Part shown: in pieces, positions 47,462 to 58,392 of the stretch
Numbering within the stretch: position 1 is the first letter of the stretch
Layout: each line of letters begins with the position of its first letter
Assembly (NCBI GenBank): GCA_021495925.1
Contig: JAKEKT010000003.1
Span: 434,001 to 498,000, forward strand
DNA length: 64,000 bases
DNA from: Diplodia intermedia
Lineage: Eukaryota; Ascomycota; Dothideomycetes; Botryosphaeriales; Botryosphaeriaceae
Reading direction: 5' to 3'
Made by a program: the position numbers and the translations under genes
The notes under the pieces: generated by a model
The model's input: the letters and a program-made list of their open reading frames with translations, nothing else
Databases searched by the model: none
What the model was told of the DNA's origin: nothing

Positions 47462-50400
47462 ATGCCGGCCCACACGGTAAACCACGCTGCGCATCCAACC
47501 CGCGACGCAGGCATGGCTGAGAAAAGACAGATCTGCGTCGAGGACACTGTGCATCTTAAGGCCAAGCAGTGGCTGATCGGAGTAGTCGATGTAAGTCCCA
47601 GTCCCTAGCAGCCACCCGGTCACTCTCGCGGCGGCTTACTGACTGCGACCAGAGGACAAACCACGATGTACGTACGGGCTCACGACCTTGACTCCGCTCA
47701 TGCGCACCCGCCCCTGTGGCCGCCTGCTCTCTGTTTGCTTTTTCCGGTGCTAATCTCCCGCAGGTGGACACCCACGAGCCTGACCCGCAGCGCGACTACA
47801 ATCTTCAAATCGTAAAGCACCGTTCCATACCTTCGGGGAAATTCGAGGCGTTTATGAGAAATGGAATTGTAAGGCTGGCCGTTAGGGAGCGCAAGAGAAG
47901 TGTCTGCTGACGTTTGTGCAGCCTCCGCGCCGGACGGTGCTCGTATCATGGCAAACCGATTTTACGACCGAGCTTGTCCCAGAGGAAGAGCTGGAGCTTG
48001 TCGACAGAAACTTCTTTGTGGGAGATGTGGTGAAGCGGGACGCGAACAGCCCCATGAGCGGCACGGTTATTGGGACGAAGCTTGCCGTCACCATAGCGCC
48101 CATTCGGATGTGGCCAGAAGTCGATGCTATCCGCGCTCACAGTTACGAGAAACTCATTGGCGACGATACCACCCACGCCCCCCGGTCCCTGATCCCCGCG
48201 GAAGAACTTGAGACTATTCGGCAATATCCGGAGGGAGCTCTCATTATCTACGACAACTGGGTTGGCAGGATAGAAGATGCCTATGACGAGATCGCGCTCC
48301 GCCTTAGCAACGGCACCGTTGTGGTGCCTGAGAGTAGCGACGAACTTACCCCGGTAGATCCAAGGCTGGAGAGGCATGAGGTCGGCGACTACGTGAAGAC
48401 GAAGAAGGGGAACTTGCGCAGGGGTCGGTGGGTTTTTGGGGCATTTAATCCCAATGTTGAACCCGGCGGTGTCGTCATCGATGTGCGGACCACTTCTGTC
48501 ACTGTTCAATGGCTCAGTCGGAGACTAGGAGGCCCGCCGGCGATGCCTGGTTCTTACCCATCGGAGCCCTCGATGGAGCTAGGTCTGGATGAGCTCGAGA
48601 ACGGGAAAGTGGTTATCTACGACAACATGAAAAAGCCGTCGGCACCAACGCCTGCTTCATCGACTACCGTCGCTATCAGAGCATCGCCTGAACTCACCCC
48701 TGGCCAGAGAGTCCGATTCAAAGATCTCACCGGTGCCTGTGTAAAGTATGCACCGTATGTCAAGAAGAGACCGAGAGTAGAAACCCTGGGCTACGACACC
48801 AACATTTACACCGTACAGACCACCAGGACGACAGTTATCACTCAATGGCAAGACCTGTCGATCACGGAAGACGAGTCCATTGGACTGCTGCCCGACCCCA
48901 ACGTAGATGACGAGGATGAGGTCTGGCCCGGAGAGGTTGTCTGCACCAATGAGAGAAAACCAAAGGATGCCTCGACCAGTGGTTCGGGCGAGCAAGAGGA
49001 GTGGTACATAGAACCTGCCAGAGTCGGTGTGGTCCAGGCTGTGGAAGGCAAGGACCGTATGGCAATGGTGAAGTGGTTCCCGGATGCAACGATCAAGTTC
49101 GTGGAAAATGACCTTCTTCCCGGATCCAAGACTGGTATTGCTTCGGGACCAGAAGAGAAAGTTAGCTTGTACGACATACGCACAACGGCTTCTCTGAACC
49201 GGAGGCGAGGTGACTATGTCATCGCTGTTGAGAGCTCATTAGCGGGAGAGCAGAATCTATCGGACGACATCGACTGGTTCGGTGAGGTTGTCGACTTGGG
49301 TCTCGATGGGCAACTCACTGTGCGACTGGGTGCTGCAAACCCAGTGCGGGACATCAAAGTTCCGAGTGAGGGTGTCATTCTTGCGTACAGCGCTGATCTC
49401 GACCCTGATAATGTCCCTCACGATCATCTAGGAGACAGTATGTCCGAGGACGAGGCGTACGATGATGATATGGACGATGAGAGCCTACTCGATGATGCGG
49501 ACAACTACCTCAACATGTGGTACGAATACACCGATCCGGATGGCCGAAGAATCAGAGTCGAGGATGACAATGATGATGATGAGGAGGGGTGGGCAACTGA
49601 GGACGAGGACGAGATCGATCAGTCCTCGGCAGAAGACAACGACGTCTCAATGGAGGATGCAGCAGCAGTTGATACATCGAAAACGACGCCCGAAGCCCAG
49701 CCGTCAGCTCATCCGCTTGAAGGTGCCGCTGCAACTGACGGTGCATCGGACAACAAGACTTCGGAGCCGTTCTCATTTTCCAACTATCCAGACGCGCCTG
49801 CGGCATTCGAGATACTGGAAGATGCACCACCGCAAGATCATCACTTCATCAGAGCTGCCCAGGGCGAGTCAACGCAGCAACGGCTTCGCCGGATCCAGAA
49901 GGAACACAAGATCCTCGGGTCGTCCCTCCCACCAGGGATTTTGGTTAGGACGTGGGAGTCTCGGATGGATCTCCTGCGTGTTCTCATTGTAGGACCAGAA
50001 GATACACCGTACGAGTATGCGCCATTCCTGGTGGATTTCCATCTTGGCCCAAACTTTCCTTCATCGCCCCCAGAAGCATTCTTCCACAGCTGGACCGGTG
50101 GGATGGGCCCGGTGAACCCTAATCTGTACGAGGATGGAAAGATCTGCCTGAGTCTGCTGGGAACGTGGCACGCGGACGAAAGGAATGAGAACTGGAGTCA
50201 GGCGAAGAGCACGATTCTGCAAGTGCTGGTTTCGTTGATGGGCTTGGTCCTTGTGAGGGAGCCTTACTATAGTAAGTTTACCTCCAGACGTGGTGCGCGA
50301 GGGATGGAAAGCTGACTGCAGGCTTTAGACGAAGCTGGATACGAAGTACGCCAAGGCACCGAGGAAACGAGCTTGTCGTCAGCATTGTATTCGGAGAAGG

Positions 50401-50681
50401 CGTATTTCCGCGCGCGCGGGTTCATTATGCACGGCCTCACGCATCTGCCTGCGCCGTTTGAGGAGGATGTGCAATGGCTCTACCGTAAGGAAAAGGGCCC
50501 CAAGCTACTGGAGAAGGCAATCGACGCTGCCAAAGGCATCATTGGGAGGAGCGAAGGCGGTAGCGCAGAGAAAAGGGACGGGCTGAGAAACATCAGCGCC
50601 GGAGCCATCATCCCTCTGAAGCGTCAATTGGCAGGTTTGGAGAGATTGCAGCAAAGCGACGAGCAGCAGTCGGAGCCCTAA
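47462..50681 (+). CDS. UBE2O/E2-230K-like hybrid ubiquitin-conjugating enzyme
   Basis: Five exons: 47462-47590, 47653-47667, 47764-47868, 47922-50271 and 50329-50681, totalling 2952 bases and 983 residues. The large N-terminal part has repeated beta-rich modules (TVHLKAKQWLIGVV; VDTHEPDPQRDYNLQIVKH; DFTTELVPEEELELVDRNFF) and a long Asp/Glu-rich linker. The C-terminal UBC domain (about 720-880) has VGPEDTPYEYAPFLVDFHL, the active-site Cys825 in NLYEDGKICLSLLGTW, and REPYYNEAGYE. UBE2O combines E2 and E3 activity and ubiquitinates orphan ribosomal proteins and other basic substrates. The same role here is inference. The second exon is only 15 bases, in phase 0, encoding RTNHD. A second in-frame ATG at 47513 is an alternative start. 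Confidence 0.9.
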
Positions 50682-51202
50682 AAGTATTTGGGATGTTCAC
50701 GGCAGGAGTTCAGGGACAGACACGTGGGACTGGTTGTTTAGCGGGAGCCGGGGTTCGCTTGTACATCAATTACCGTAGCTTACGTATAGACCGGCAAGGA
50801 GAATGAATGAATGGTAGCAAGGGCTGGAGCCGGACCCTTGCGGCGGATTGACAGCTGCAAGTGATGCGCAGATCAAGAAGGGCGGGCTCCCCTGGTCTTC
50901 GGCCAGCTGGTGGGGCACTAGCGGCGGGCGCACCCGCCAGCCGCTGGCGCTGAAGCGTGATCGGCGTGTGAGAGGGCGCCCGACCTGGACCGCCGCCCGT
51001 GAACAAAGCTCACCTGCGCTCCTCACCCTGCACGCCCGCCCTGCCGCCTGGGCCTGCTCTCAAAACTCTAAACTTCTGCCGATCACCTCGCCGCCTCCAC
51101 CACCCAGTCTCGACGTCCTCTGCTCCGCCAAAGCCTCCCCGTCTGTGTTGCTCTGAGCCCCTCCGCCGCCCGCTGCTGGACCGCCGGCTCCGCAACCCCG
51201 TT
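50682..51202. other. Intergenic region between the UBE2O-like and EAF genes
   Basis: 521 bases. Contains the 3' flank of the E2 gene and the promoter/leader of EAF, with a CCTC/GCC-rich leader at 51010-51200. No separate gene. Confidence 0.5.
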
Positions 51203-52984
51203 ATGGCTTCGCCCCATCCTGCTGAGGCGCCTGTCGCCATAAATCCGCACCAGAACGCCCGGTACACCCTCAAGCTGAGCGAGCGCATAACAAACCCCTC
51301 CCAGGACCAGTCCCGCTTCAGAACCGTCAAATTCAACCACAAGCCGACGCAAGCCGCCGGCAATGCACGCACGACCACCATGAAGCCGGCCTCCTCGGGC
51401 GACGACCAGTTTACCCTATGCATTCGCGACAAAGAAAAGGATGCCCCCGCGAATACAAGCACATTCGAATACACCGGCCAGCGCAAGGAGCTGAAGAAGA
51501 CGTACGTGCTGGTGTTCGACAAGGATACCCAGACGGCGACGCTCGAGCCGCTCGACGAGACGTACGCCTTCAACTTGAAGAGCACACCGGAGGAGAAAGA
51601 CCCGGCAAAGCTCGCGGAGAAGTACCAGCTGGTGAGGCCGCGCAATGAGAAGCCGGACCGCGACGCTGCCGCCAATGACGATGCCGACGACCTCTTCTCC
51701 GACGGCTCAGCCACGCCCAGGAGCACGGCCGAGAGCATGTTCGGAGGCGGGAGCTTCAGCGAAGACGAAGAGCCCGATGAGAGCAACCCATTCGACTTCC
51801 GGCATTTCTTGAAGGACGCGGAGCAGTCTGAAGGCTTCGCGTCGCCATACAGCCAGTCGGGCACCCCGCTTCGCACTACCACGAATGCTACTACGACTGC
51901 GCCCGCCCGCTCGACACCGCTACCGCTGACGGAGCGACCCAAGACGAAGCCGGCGCCAAAGGCCGCACCAAAGCAGGCAACTGCCAAACAGACCGCCGCC
52001 GCATCGTCGCGCAAGCGCAAGAGTCCGGAACCAGAACAGGCCGCCGCCAAGCCCAAGCCCAGCTCTCCGGTTTCCACCAAGACGAAACAACAGCCCATGC
52101 CGTCCATTCGTCTGGACCGCCGGGCCTCGACGCGCCCAACCGACTCGGCAGTGGCAGCAGCCACCGACGCACTCTCAGCCTCAGCACCAGGGGCAGCCCG
52201 GTCGCAGCAATCGTCGGCATCGTCCACAAAATCGTCAAGCCGCACATCACGCGAGCCGAGCGCCGACGAAGACGACGACGGAGACGACGACGACGACGAC
52301 CAGTTCGGCGGCCTCGAGATCGACTGGGGTGGATCCGGCGGCGCGGCCGGCGGCAAGTCGGGCTCGTCGCGCCACGGGCGACAGCGCCGCAGCATCGCGC
52401 TCGCGTTCGAGCAGAGCGTCACCGGCGACGGGCCCGTGTCGCTGCGCAGCGCCGCCGACAGCGCGTCGCCCAACAGCCGGCTGCACACGCCCAACATGCG
52501 CGCCACGACCGCCATCACCAGCAAGAACGCGCCGGACGTCATCGACTTTGGCGGCGAGGGTGGCAGCGGCGACGAGGAGGAAGGGGAGTACGAAGATGAC
52601 GATGCCGGTCATCGTCACCACCACCAGCGAGAAGAACAGGAAGAGGAGGAGGAAGACGACGACGACGGGTACGCAGAAGACGACGAAGACGCCGACGGCG
52701 ATGTCGATCCCCTAACGCTGGGCAGCCCCGCGGCGGATACGCTGCAGCAGCAGCAGTCACGGGAGGAGGAGGAGACGAATGATTTCGGTGATGAGCAGCA
52801 GCAGCAGCAGCAACAGCATCAAATGGTGGAAGGCGATGACGATGACGACGACGGCGCCGGCGACTTCGAAGACGATTTCGAGGCCGAGATGGCCCAGGCG
52901 CTGGCGAGCGCGGCGGAGGAAGGGGAGGAGGATGGTGGGCGCGTGATGCATGAGGAGAGCGAGGAGGAGAGCGAAGAAGAGTAA
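51203..52984 (+). CDS. EAF1: ELL-associated factor (EAF) family transcription elongation protein
   Basis: One exon, 593 residues. The N-terminal EAF domain (about residues 15-145) shows RYTLKLSERITNP, SRFRTVKFNHKPTQ, STFEYTGQRKELKKTYVLVF and TATLEPLDETYAFNLK. The rest is disordered: Ser/Thr/Pro- and Lys-rich, then a strongly acidic C-terminus with a short poly-Gln (52797-52817) and many Asp/Glu runs. EAF proteins bind ELL and stimulate Pol II elongation, and the acidic C-terminus is the typical activation region. A 510-codon open frame on the other strand (51010-52542) is a shadow of the codon bias. The first ATG in frame is 51203. Confidence 0.88.
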   Translation: MASPHPAEAPVAINPHQNARYTLKLSERITNPSQDQSRFRTVKFNHKPTQAAGNARTTTMKPASSGDDQFTLCIRDKEKDAPANTSTFEYTGQRKELKKTYVLVFDKDTQTATLEPLDETYAFNLKSTPEEKDPAKLAEKYQLVRPRNEKPDRDAAANDDADDLFSDGSATPRSTAESMFGGGSFSEDEEPDESNPFDFRHFLKDAEQSEGFASPYSQSGTPLRTTTNATTTAPARSTPLPLTERPKTKPAPKAAPKQATAKQTAAASSRKRKSPEPEQAAAKPKPSSPVSTKTKQQPMPSIRLDRRASTRPTDSAVAAATDALSASAPGAARSQQSSASSTKSSSRTSREPSADEDDDGDDDDDDQFGGLEIDWGGSGGAAGGKSGSSRHGRQRRSIALAFEQSVTGDGPVSLRSAADSASPNSRLHTPNMRATTAITSKNAPDVIDFGGEGGSGDEEEGEYEDDDAGHRHHHQREEQEEEEEDDDDGYAEDDEDADGDVDPLTLGSPAADTLQQQQSREEEETNDFGDEQQQQQQQHQMVEGDDDDDDGAGDFEDDFEAEMAQALASAAEEGEEDGGRVMHEESEEESEEE

Positions 52985-54350
52985 GCAGCAGTAGTACCCG
53001 TTTAAAGCTGTGAGATCTGTGTAGGAGAGCGGCTGTCGTCTCGCACTCTCTCCCCCTTTTTTTTTCTTATTTCCTTGTCACTGGATCACCCCCTCGCTTT
53101 CCGCTTTGCTGTCTCCTGGGAATGGAATAGACAAAATGGGCGTTTATTGGGTATTTGGGATGGGATATGAGCACTCGCACAGTTACTTGCCGCGGCGGCG
53201 GCGGCGGCGGCGGCAGCAGCAGCACTTGTCCGGGTCGATTTTTTGCATAGCATCGGTTTCTGAAGTGGATCGGTATATTTAAGCAGTGCATATGACACGT
53301 GAATCTTGACTGGGTCACGAATGAGGTTTTTACTTGGCCCATGATTATGGAGTTCTCTCTTTGTGTTGTGTTGGGAAAAAAAAGGCTGCGCCGTAGTCGT
53401 AGGTTCGTTCCATATGTAAAATACAGATGAATGCAGATATGGAAGGTTACTAGTACCTTTTGGAAGACATGCTTGAGAAGGACAGACCGTGGTTTCTTGC
53501 TGCGTCATTGACAGGATTTTCCAGCTGCGGGTGGTGGTAGTGCCCCTTCCTTCCTGCATCACGACCCTGACAAAGTATCGTGCCAAAGGGACGACGGGGC
53601 TGTCCTACCCAGAACACAGGAACTTGTCAATATACGAGGTCGGTTTCAATAGACTTGCAACAGTTGCCTCAGCGCGCACAAAGGGTTCAAGGAGCCGTCG
53701 GTGCGTCAAGTCTTATCACGTCCTCTAAACACGTGCGTCCGGATATTATTCGTTTTGACTCTACGTTAATTTCATCCCATGGCCAGAGAGACGCGTCCGA
53801 ATGTCTGCTTCAACTTTGAATCCCTGGTCGCAATGATATTGCAATAACTACTGAAACCGACTTCGTAGTTCAAAGGCATGACGTGTTCGACGAGTCACGA
53901 GGGCAGGAAGCACTTCAAAGAGCAAAAGCAACAAGGCAAAGGCACACAACAAAGGGGTTGGCATGAAATGGATATCGAATTTCTTTTTTCTTCTTTTGTG
54001 CAGAGGAAGTGGGCAACGTTTAAGTACATCCCAAAATCACCAGCACAGGGCTTTCCCCCAACGCATAGAACACACGTTGGATATCTTTCCCTCGTAAGCA
54101 CCGGACGACTGTTCTTCCTTGCAGCGAATAAAGAAAAAAGTGAAGTCGAAAATGCCAAACCAGCTGCGATGATGACGAGCTCCCATGTGATGTGATCTTC
54201 GCAAGGAAATGTTTTAGGTTGTTCGACTCATGGACCATTCTTGACATTTTTTTGAATACACACTCCACCGAGGCGCAAGGTGACTGACTCCTGTTTATCT
54301 TTTTGTCCCTAGCATCCTCTCCTGGTATCGCGCTTTTCCTCCTCAACCGC
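52985..54350. other. Convergent intergenic region with a CGG/CAG tract
   Basis: 1.37 kb between the ends of the EAF and RPS0 genes. Holds the tract listed separately and short frames without domains. The sequence TTGTTCGACTCATGG near 54220 looks a little like a tRNA B box, but the T-stem does not pair. Confidence 0.45.
53193..53222. repeat. (CGG)7(CAG)3 compound trinucleotide repeat
   Basis: Perfect CGG run followed by CAG units, about 210 bases past the EAF stop codon and therefore probably in its 3' UTR. Confidence 0.85.
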
Positions 54351-55453
54351 TTACCACTGGCCCTCACCAGAGGGAGCAGCGGGCTCGGCAGACCAACCGC
54401 TGGTAGCGGGGGCAGCAGCAGGAGCACCACCCTCGGGGGCGGCGGTGGAGGCAGCCCAGTCAGCACCATCCTGGTCCCAGGAGGCACCGGCAGCGACGCC
54501 AGTGGTGCCGGAAGCGGCGGCGAAGGCACCGGCACCAGCGCCGGAGACCTCCCACTCGTTGGTGAAGCCACCCTCGACGGGGCCGGGGCCAACCTCGTCA
54601 GCGCCGGGGACCTTGGCCTCCTCAACGCCGGCGGAGTCCTTGTTCTCCTCGGCCTCAGGGTCGCGGTAGAAGTACAAGTCGGTCATGACGTCCCACTCGG
54701 TCTCACGGCTGGCGAGAGTGCCACGGAGGCGGAGGACCTCACGGGCAAGGAGCCACCAGACGAGACCAATGGCGTGACGGCCCTTGTTGTTGGTGGGGAT
54801 GGCAACGTCGACGAACTCGGTGGGAGAGTCGGTGTCGCAAAGAGCGATGACGGGGATGTTGACGTACGAGGCCTCCTTGATGGCCTGGGCATCGGTGCGG
54901 GGGTCGGTGACGATGATCAGGCGGGGCTCCTTGAAGGAGCGGGTGATGTAGTTGGTGAAGTTACCGGGGGTGAAGCGGCCGGCAATGGCGACGGCACCGG
55001 TGTGGGCGGCGAACTTCAGGACGGCACGCTGGCCGTAGGGACGAGCGGAGATGACGCAAATGTCGGCCGGGTTGTCAATGGCGACGATGATGCGGGCAGC
55101 GAGGACGATCTTCTCCCTGCGGCGCGCGTTAGACACGAGGATTTCGCGCGTGGAGTTTGCTTCCTGCGCGCCCTTGGGCGGAAAATTTGGAGCATTCAGA
55201 AAAATATCGCGAACGCGTCGCTATATCTTGCTGGCCACAAACGCCGCGGAAGAGAGGCACGCAACACCGGCTTCGAGGCTTACCAGGTCTTGCCAATGTT
55301 GAGGACGTTGATACCATCCGGGCGAGTCTTCCAGAGGTAGGGCTCCATGTGAACCTGGAGGTTCTTCGCGCCGAGGTGGCACTGAGCGGCCAGGAGCATC
55401 TCAATGTCCTGGCTGGTGGGCGCGAAGGCCGCGGGGAGGTTGTTGGGAGCCAT
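54351..55453 (-). CDS. RPS0: 40S ribosomal protein uS2 (RPS0/SA)
   Basis: Two exons, right to left: 55284-55453 and 54351-55116, totalling 936 bases and 311 residues. Exon 1 has MAPNNLPAAFAPTSQDIEML and AAQCHLGAKNLQVHMEPYLW. Exon 2 continues EKIVLAARIIVAIDNPADIC, GRFTPGNFTNYITRSFKEPR and GLVWWLLAREVLRLRGTL. All are diagnostic of eukaryotic uS2, a structural protein of the small subunit head/body junction needed for 20S pre-rRNA processing. The C-terminal extension (Gly/Ala/Glu-rich, ending with repeated Trp) is the usual acidic SA tail. The first in-frame ATG of exon 2's long frame is intronic and should not be used as start. Head to head with mitochondrial uS15. Confidence 0.97.
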
Positions 55454-55740
55454 CCTGTTTGATTTGAGGTAGCGCGAGAGGCGGCGGGTGAGGTCGTGAG
55501 TCGAACGGCGGTCGCTGGCGGTCGAGCGAACTTCGAATCGAAATGGTGGTGGGCATATCACTTCTCGCTAAGCCGCCTGCTTTGGGTATGGCGCGTGTGC
55601 GCCCGCTTCGTGCCTCAGGCTTCCGCTTGGCGCGCCGGCCGATCGTTTGGCCGTTTGCCCGGCGACGCCCGCGGGCTTCTGGACGGCCGACCTTCGCTGC
55701 AAAGTTGCGAGCGGCACGACACCACAACCGCGCCGCCGCT
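55454..55740. promoter_or_regulatory. Bidirectional promoter of RPS0 and mitochondrial uS15
   Basis: Only 287 bases separate the two start codons, so the upstream elements of a cytosolic and a mitochondrial ribosomal protein gene must overlap. The inverted pair GGCCGATCG/CGTTTGG near 55636-55650 and GC-rich blocks are visible. No TATA box. Confidence 0.55.
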
Positions 55741-56819
55741 ATGCCACCCCGGATATCGCTGCCCGTGCGCCTGCGGGCCCAGCCTGGTTCGTGCTGGCTG
55801 GACTAGTCATTTTGTCCAGATTTCTGCTGACAATGCCTGCAACAGCTCCGTCGAGTGCGTCTTCTTCTCTACGCGCTTTTAGCACGACTCCTGCCAATTA
55901 CACGACCACGAAGGAGCAACGACGCCGACTACAGGACCCGTATGCACAGGCGCAGGCCGCGGCGCGAAAGGCCGCCAATCTCTCGCGCCAGACTGCATTG
56001 CAGGAGCAGCGCAAGCAAGGGCTGGGCAACCCCGTTCGCGGAATCACGACGCCATTCGTGCAGTCGTTCGACACCGGTCTCCCCGAACCATCTAAGACCA
56101 CCAACGCCGATCTGTCGAAGGGTACCGGCGACCCCACGAAGCCCCCGCCGGGTCCGAAGGCTACCTCTGAGCGTTACCTGAACCACTACTTCAAGCACAA
56201 TGAAGTGCAGGGGCAGATCGCGGTCTCGAAGACGATGAGTGCTCCTTCGAGATTTGCCGATGACCTGCCGGATAGCTCGCGTGAACAGGCGGCCTTGGCG
56301 CGCATCAAGACGAGGGCGGAAGTTGAGCAGCAAGACGCGAATGCCGAGGCTGCGATACAGCGCATCGTGAGCTTGGCGAGTGCCAACTCGAAGGACCGGA
56401 CCCGCGTGAACATCCAGAGGTGTATCGACACGTTTGGTCGGCACCAGACAGACAAAGCTCTGGAGCCGCGGGCGACGACGGCGAGCGGTGCGAGAGAGGT
56501 TCCAGCTGCTGTCAAGGAGGGTTGGACAGGCCCTCCTCCGCTGAACCCAGAGGCATACACCCGCGGCGGTCCCGACACCGGCAGCAGTGAAGTGCAGGTC
56601 GCCATCCTGACAGCCAAGATCCGCACCTTGGCTGACTTCCTGGAGACTCGGGGTAAGAACGACAAGGTCAACAAGCGGAACTTGAGGCTGCTGGTACACA
56701 GGCGGCAGAAGCTGCTGAAATACCTGAGAAGGAAAGAGAGGGGCGGTCCCAGGTGGCAGCACCTGATTGAGACGTTGGGTCTGACGGAGGGCACGTGGAA
56801 GGGCGAGATCAGCTTGTAA
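55741..56819 (+). CDS. MRPS28: Mitochondrial small-subunit ribosomal protein uS15m
   Basis: Two exons, 55741-55786 and 55846-56819, totalling 1020 bases and 339 residues. The first exon encodes a basic amphipathic presequence (MPPRISLPVRLRAQP) that continues after splicing into APSSASSSLRAFSTTP, a typical matrix-targeting peptide with cleavage near AFSTTP. The uS15 core at the C-terminal side has GGPDTGSSEVQVAILTAKIR, LADFLETRGKNDKVNKRNL and LLVHRRQKLLKYLRRKERG. The branch sequence CTGAC and acceptor AACAG support the 59-base intron. The unspliced alternative would start at the ATG at 55833 and lack the basic presequence. The long middle insertion is normal for fungal uS15m (yeast Mrps28). 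Encodes a mitoribosome small-subunit protein. Confidence 0.9.
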
Positions 56820-57489
56820 GCTCTGGTGAGCAAGTGGCAAGCTACTAGCATGGCACAAAAGCAGAACCGCACATTATGGGCTGCATGGTCCAAGCGATGT
56901 GGTCGGCTGTAAAATCTGTACGAACACTTCAAAATCTCCTTTGGATGGGGGCAACATTCACTATGTGCGTTGACAAACAAGTACACAATACCCACTAGCG
57001 AGTTCTCAGGTTGAAGACGATACTCTCCAAAAGTCTCACATACCAGGACATAACTGAGTGGATCCCGATTCTGTCCAAAGCCACGGAGATGTGACGATGA
57101 GCCGAACCGAGGTAAAGTTGAAAACTGTTTACTCAACTTCCCGAGGACGCCGGCGCAGCTATCATGGTCTCCAGCACGCCCCGCAGACAGTTGCCCAATT
57201 ATCCTTACGTGCAGACCGATCATTTGCACTCAGCGATGAGGATAAAGTCTAGCAGAAAGAAGAAGCACCGTATTTTGATTAACTAAATCGAATTCATAAA
57301 AAGCAGAAGAATTATCAAACCGTATCTCGCAAAATCCCAGGCTAAGTATGCAATATTCGTTATCGTTCACTTCATCAAGAGCAACCTCCTGGCCACCCAA
57401 TTTCCCCTTCTCTTCCCTTTCCCGCCGTGACAACGGGGGAGGGAGGCGACTCGGAGGTTTCCTCTCAAACTCTCGACTCTTTCTCCTTT
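56820..57489. other. Convergent intergenic region
   Basis: 670 bases between the uS15m and CmcJ-like gene ends. Nothing recognisable beyond 3' flanks. The right side is AT-richer (57250-57350). Confidence 0.5.
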
Positions 57490-58392
57490 CTAGCCGAAAA
57501 CCAAAGCCCTCACCTCGATGCTCTCGCGGCCGGGCGCGCCCTCGGGCGTGCGGGGGTCGACGAAGGCGGAGTGCGGGACGCGGCCGTCGGCGCGCTGGCT
57601 GTCGGAGCACTTGAGCAGCAGGCGCTCGTCGTTGCGCATACCAGAGAGGTAGTACCAGCGCTGGTCGGGGTTGTGCTTTATCGAGGCGGTGTAGCCGGTG
57701 CGGGCGGGGTAGCGGTGCTCGACGGGGACGAGGTCGGCGTCGCGGAAGGTGCTGCCGTCGGCGAAGGCGAGCGGGTGCGCGACGACGGGCCCGTTGAGCG
57801 GCCGCCACACGTTGACGATGCGGTAGCGGCCCTGCAGCAGCGCCTCCGCCTCGCCCGGCAGGTGGTGCTCGACGCGCATGCGCGCCGACGCGGGCGTCTG
57901 GTCGATGTGCGTGCGCGTGACGGGCGCGCGGCTGGCGTCGGGCGAGGAGCGCCGGATCGTGTGGTCGAAGATGAGGACGCGGTGCGCGCCCGGCACGTTG
58001 TCGAGGAGCAGCCGCTCGACCTCCGGGTAGTAGTTTTGCTTGATGGACTCGTCGTCGGCGAAGTCCCTCTCGGCCGACTCGACGCCCGCGATGAAGCCGA
58101 ACGAGTTGGCGTCGAGGTTGAAGTCCTGCTCGCGGCCGCGGGCGTCCTGGATGGTCACGTCGTGCGCCTCGAAGCCGTAGTTGTTCTGGGGCACGCCCTC
58201 GGGCTGCTTCTCGACCCAGTTGTACGGGGCGGAGCCGTCCGCGGGCGGCTTGTAGAAGTTGAGCTCGGCGGTGACGGGGCCGCGGGGGACGGCGAAGCCT
58301 TTGTTCTTGGTGCTGGTGTCGAGCGTGGAGGAGTCGATGGGGCCAGACTGCAGCTGGTGGGCTGGAGTCGGCTGGGTGGCAGTGGTCGTCAT
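57490..58392 (-). CDS. CmcJ/AsaB-family protein (putative hydroxylase/methoxylase-associated)
   Basis: One exon, 300 residues. Family signatures in order: AELNFYKPPADGSAPYNWVE, ARGREQDFNLDANSFGF, YYPEVERLLLDNVPGAHRVL, FDHTIRRS, VTRTHIDQTPASARMRVEHH and YRIVNVWRPLNGPVVAHPLA, with a C-terminal KHNPDQRWYYLSGMRNDERL. This is the fungal AsaB/CmcJ-like group related to the 7-alpha-cephem-methoxylase partner protein and GA4-desaturase-like entries. The HxD in THID plus a distal His/Arg resemble Fe(II)/2-oxoglutarate sites, so oxidation chemistry is plausible but unproven. Paralogues occur in secondary metabolite clusters, yet no cluster enzymes adjoin here. A strong TATA box lies 210 bases upstream. 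A 328-codon frame on the other strand (57427-58413) is a shadow. Confidence 0.85.
   Translation of the reverse strand: MTTTATQPTPAHQLQSGPIDSSTLDTSTKNKGFAVPRGPVTAELNFYKPPADGSAPYNWVEKQPEGVPQNNYGFEAHDVTIQDARGREQDFNLDANSFGFIAGVESAERDFADDESIKQNYYPEVERLLLDNVPGAHRVLIFDHTIRRSSPDASRAPVTRTHIDQTPASARMRVEHHLPGEAEALLQGRYRIVNVWRPLNGPVVAHPLAFADGSTFRDADLVPVEHRYPARTGYTASIKHNPDQRWYYLSGMRNDERLLLKCSDSQRADGRVPHSAFVDPRTPEGAPGRESIEVRALVFG

Noticed and set aside
47089..47565. Upstream extension of the COG8 frame to 646 codons
   Set aside because: The added residues are not COG8-like and overlap the start of the divergent UBE2O-like gene.
51010..52542. 510-codon minus-strand open frame opposite EAF
   Set aside because: It mirrors the codon structure of the plus-strand EAF gene, whose N-terminal domain is clearly recognisable. 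The antisense product is Ser/Val/Leu-biased with no domain.
54205..54245. Possible tRNA B box (GTTCGACTC)
   Set aside because: The flanking bases do not form a T-stem, and no A box or acceptor stem lies at the right distance.
55833..55845. Internal ATG at 55833 as start of uS15m
   Set aside because: It falls inside the predicted 59-base intron and would remove the basic presequence.
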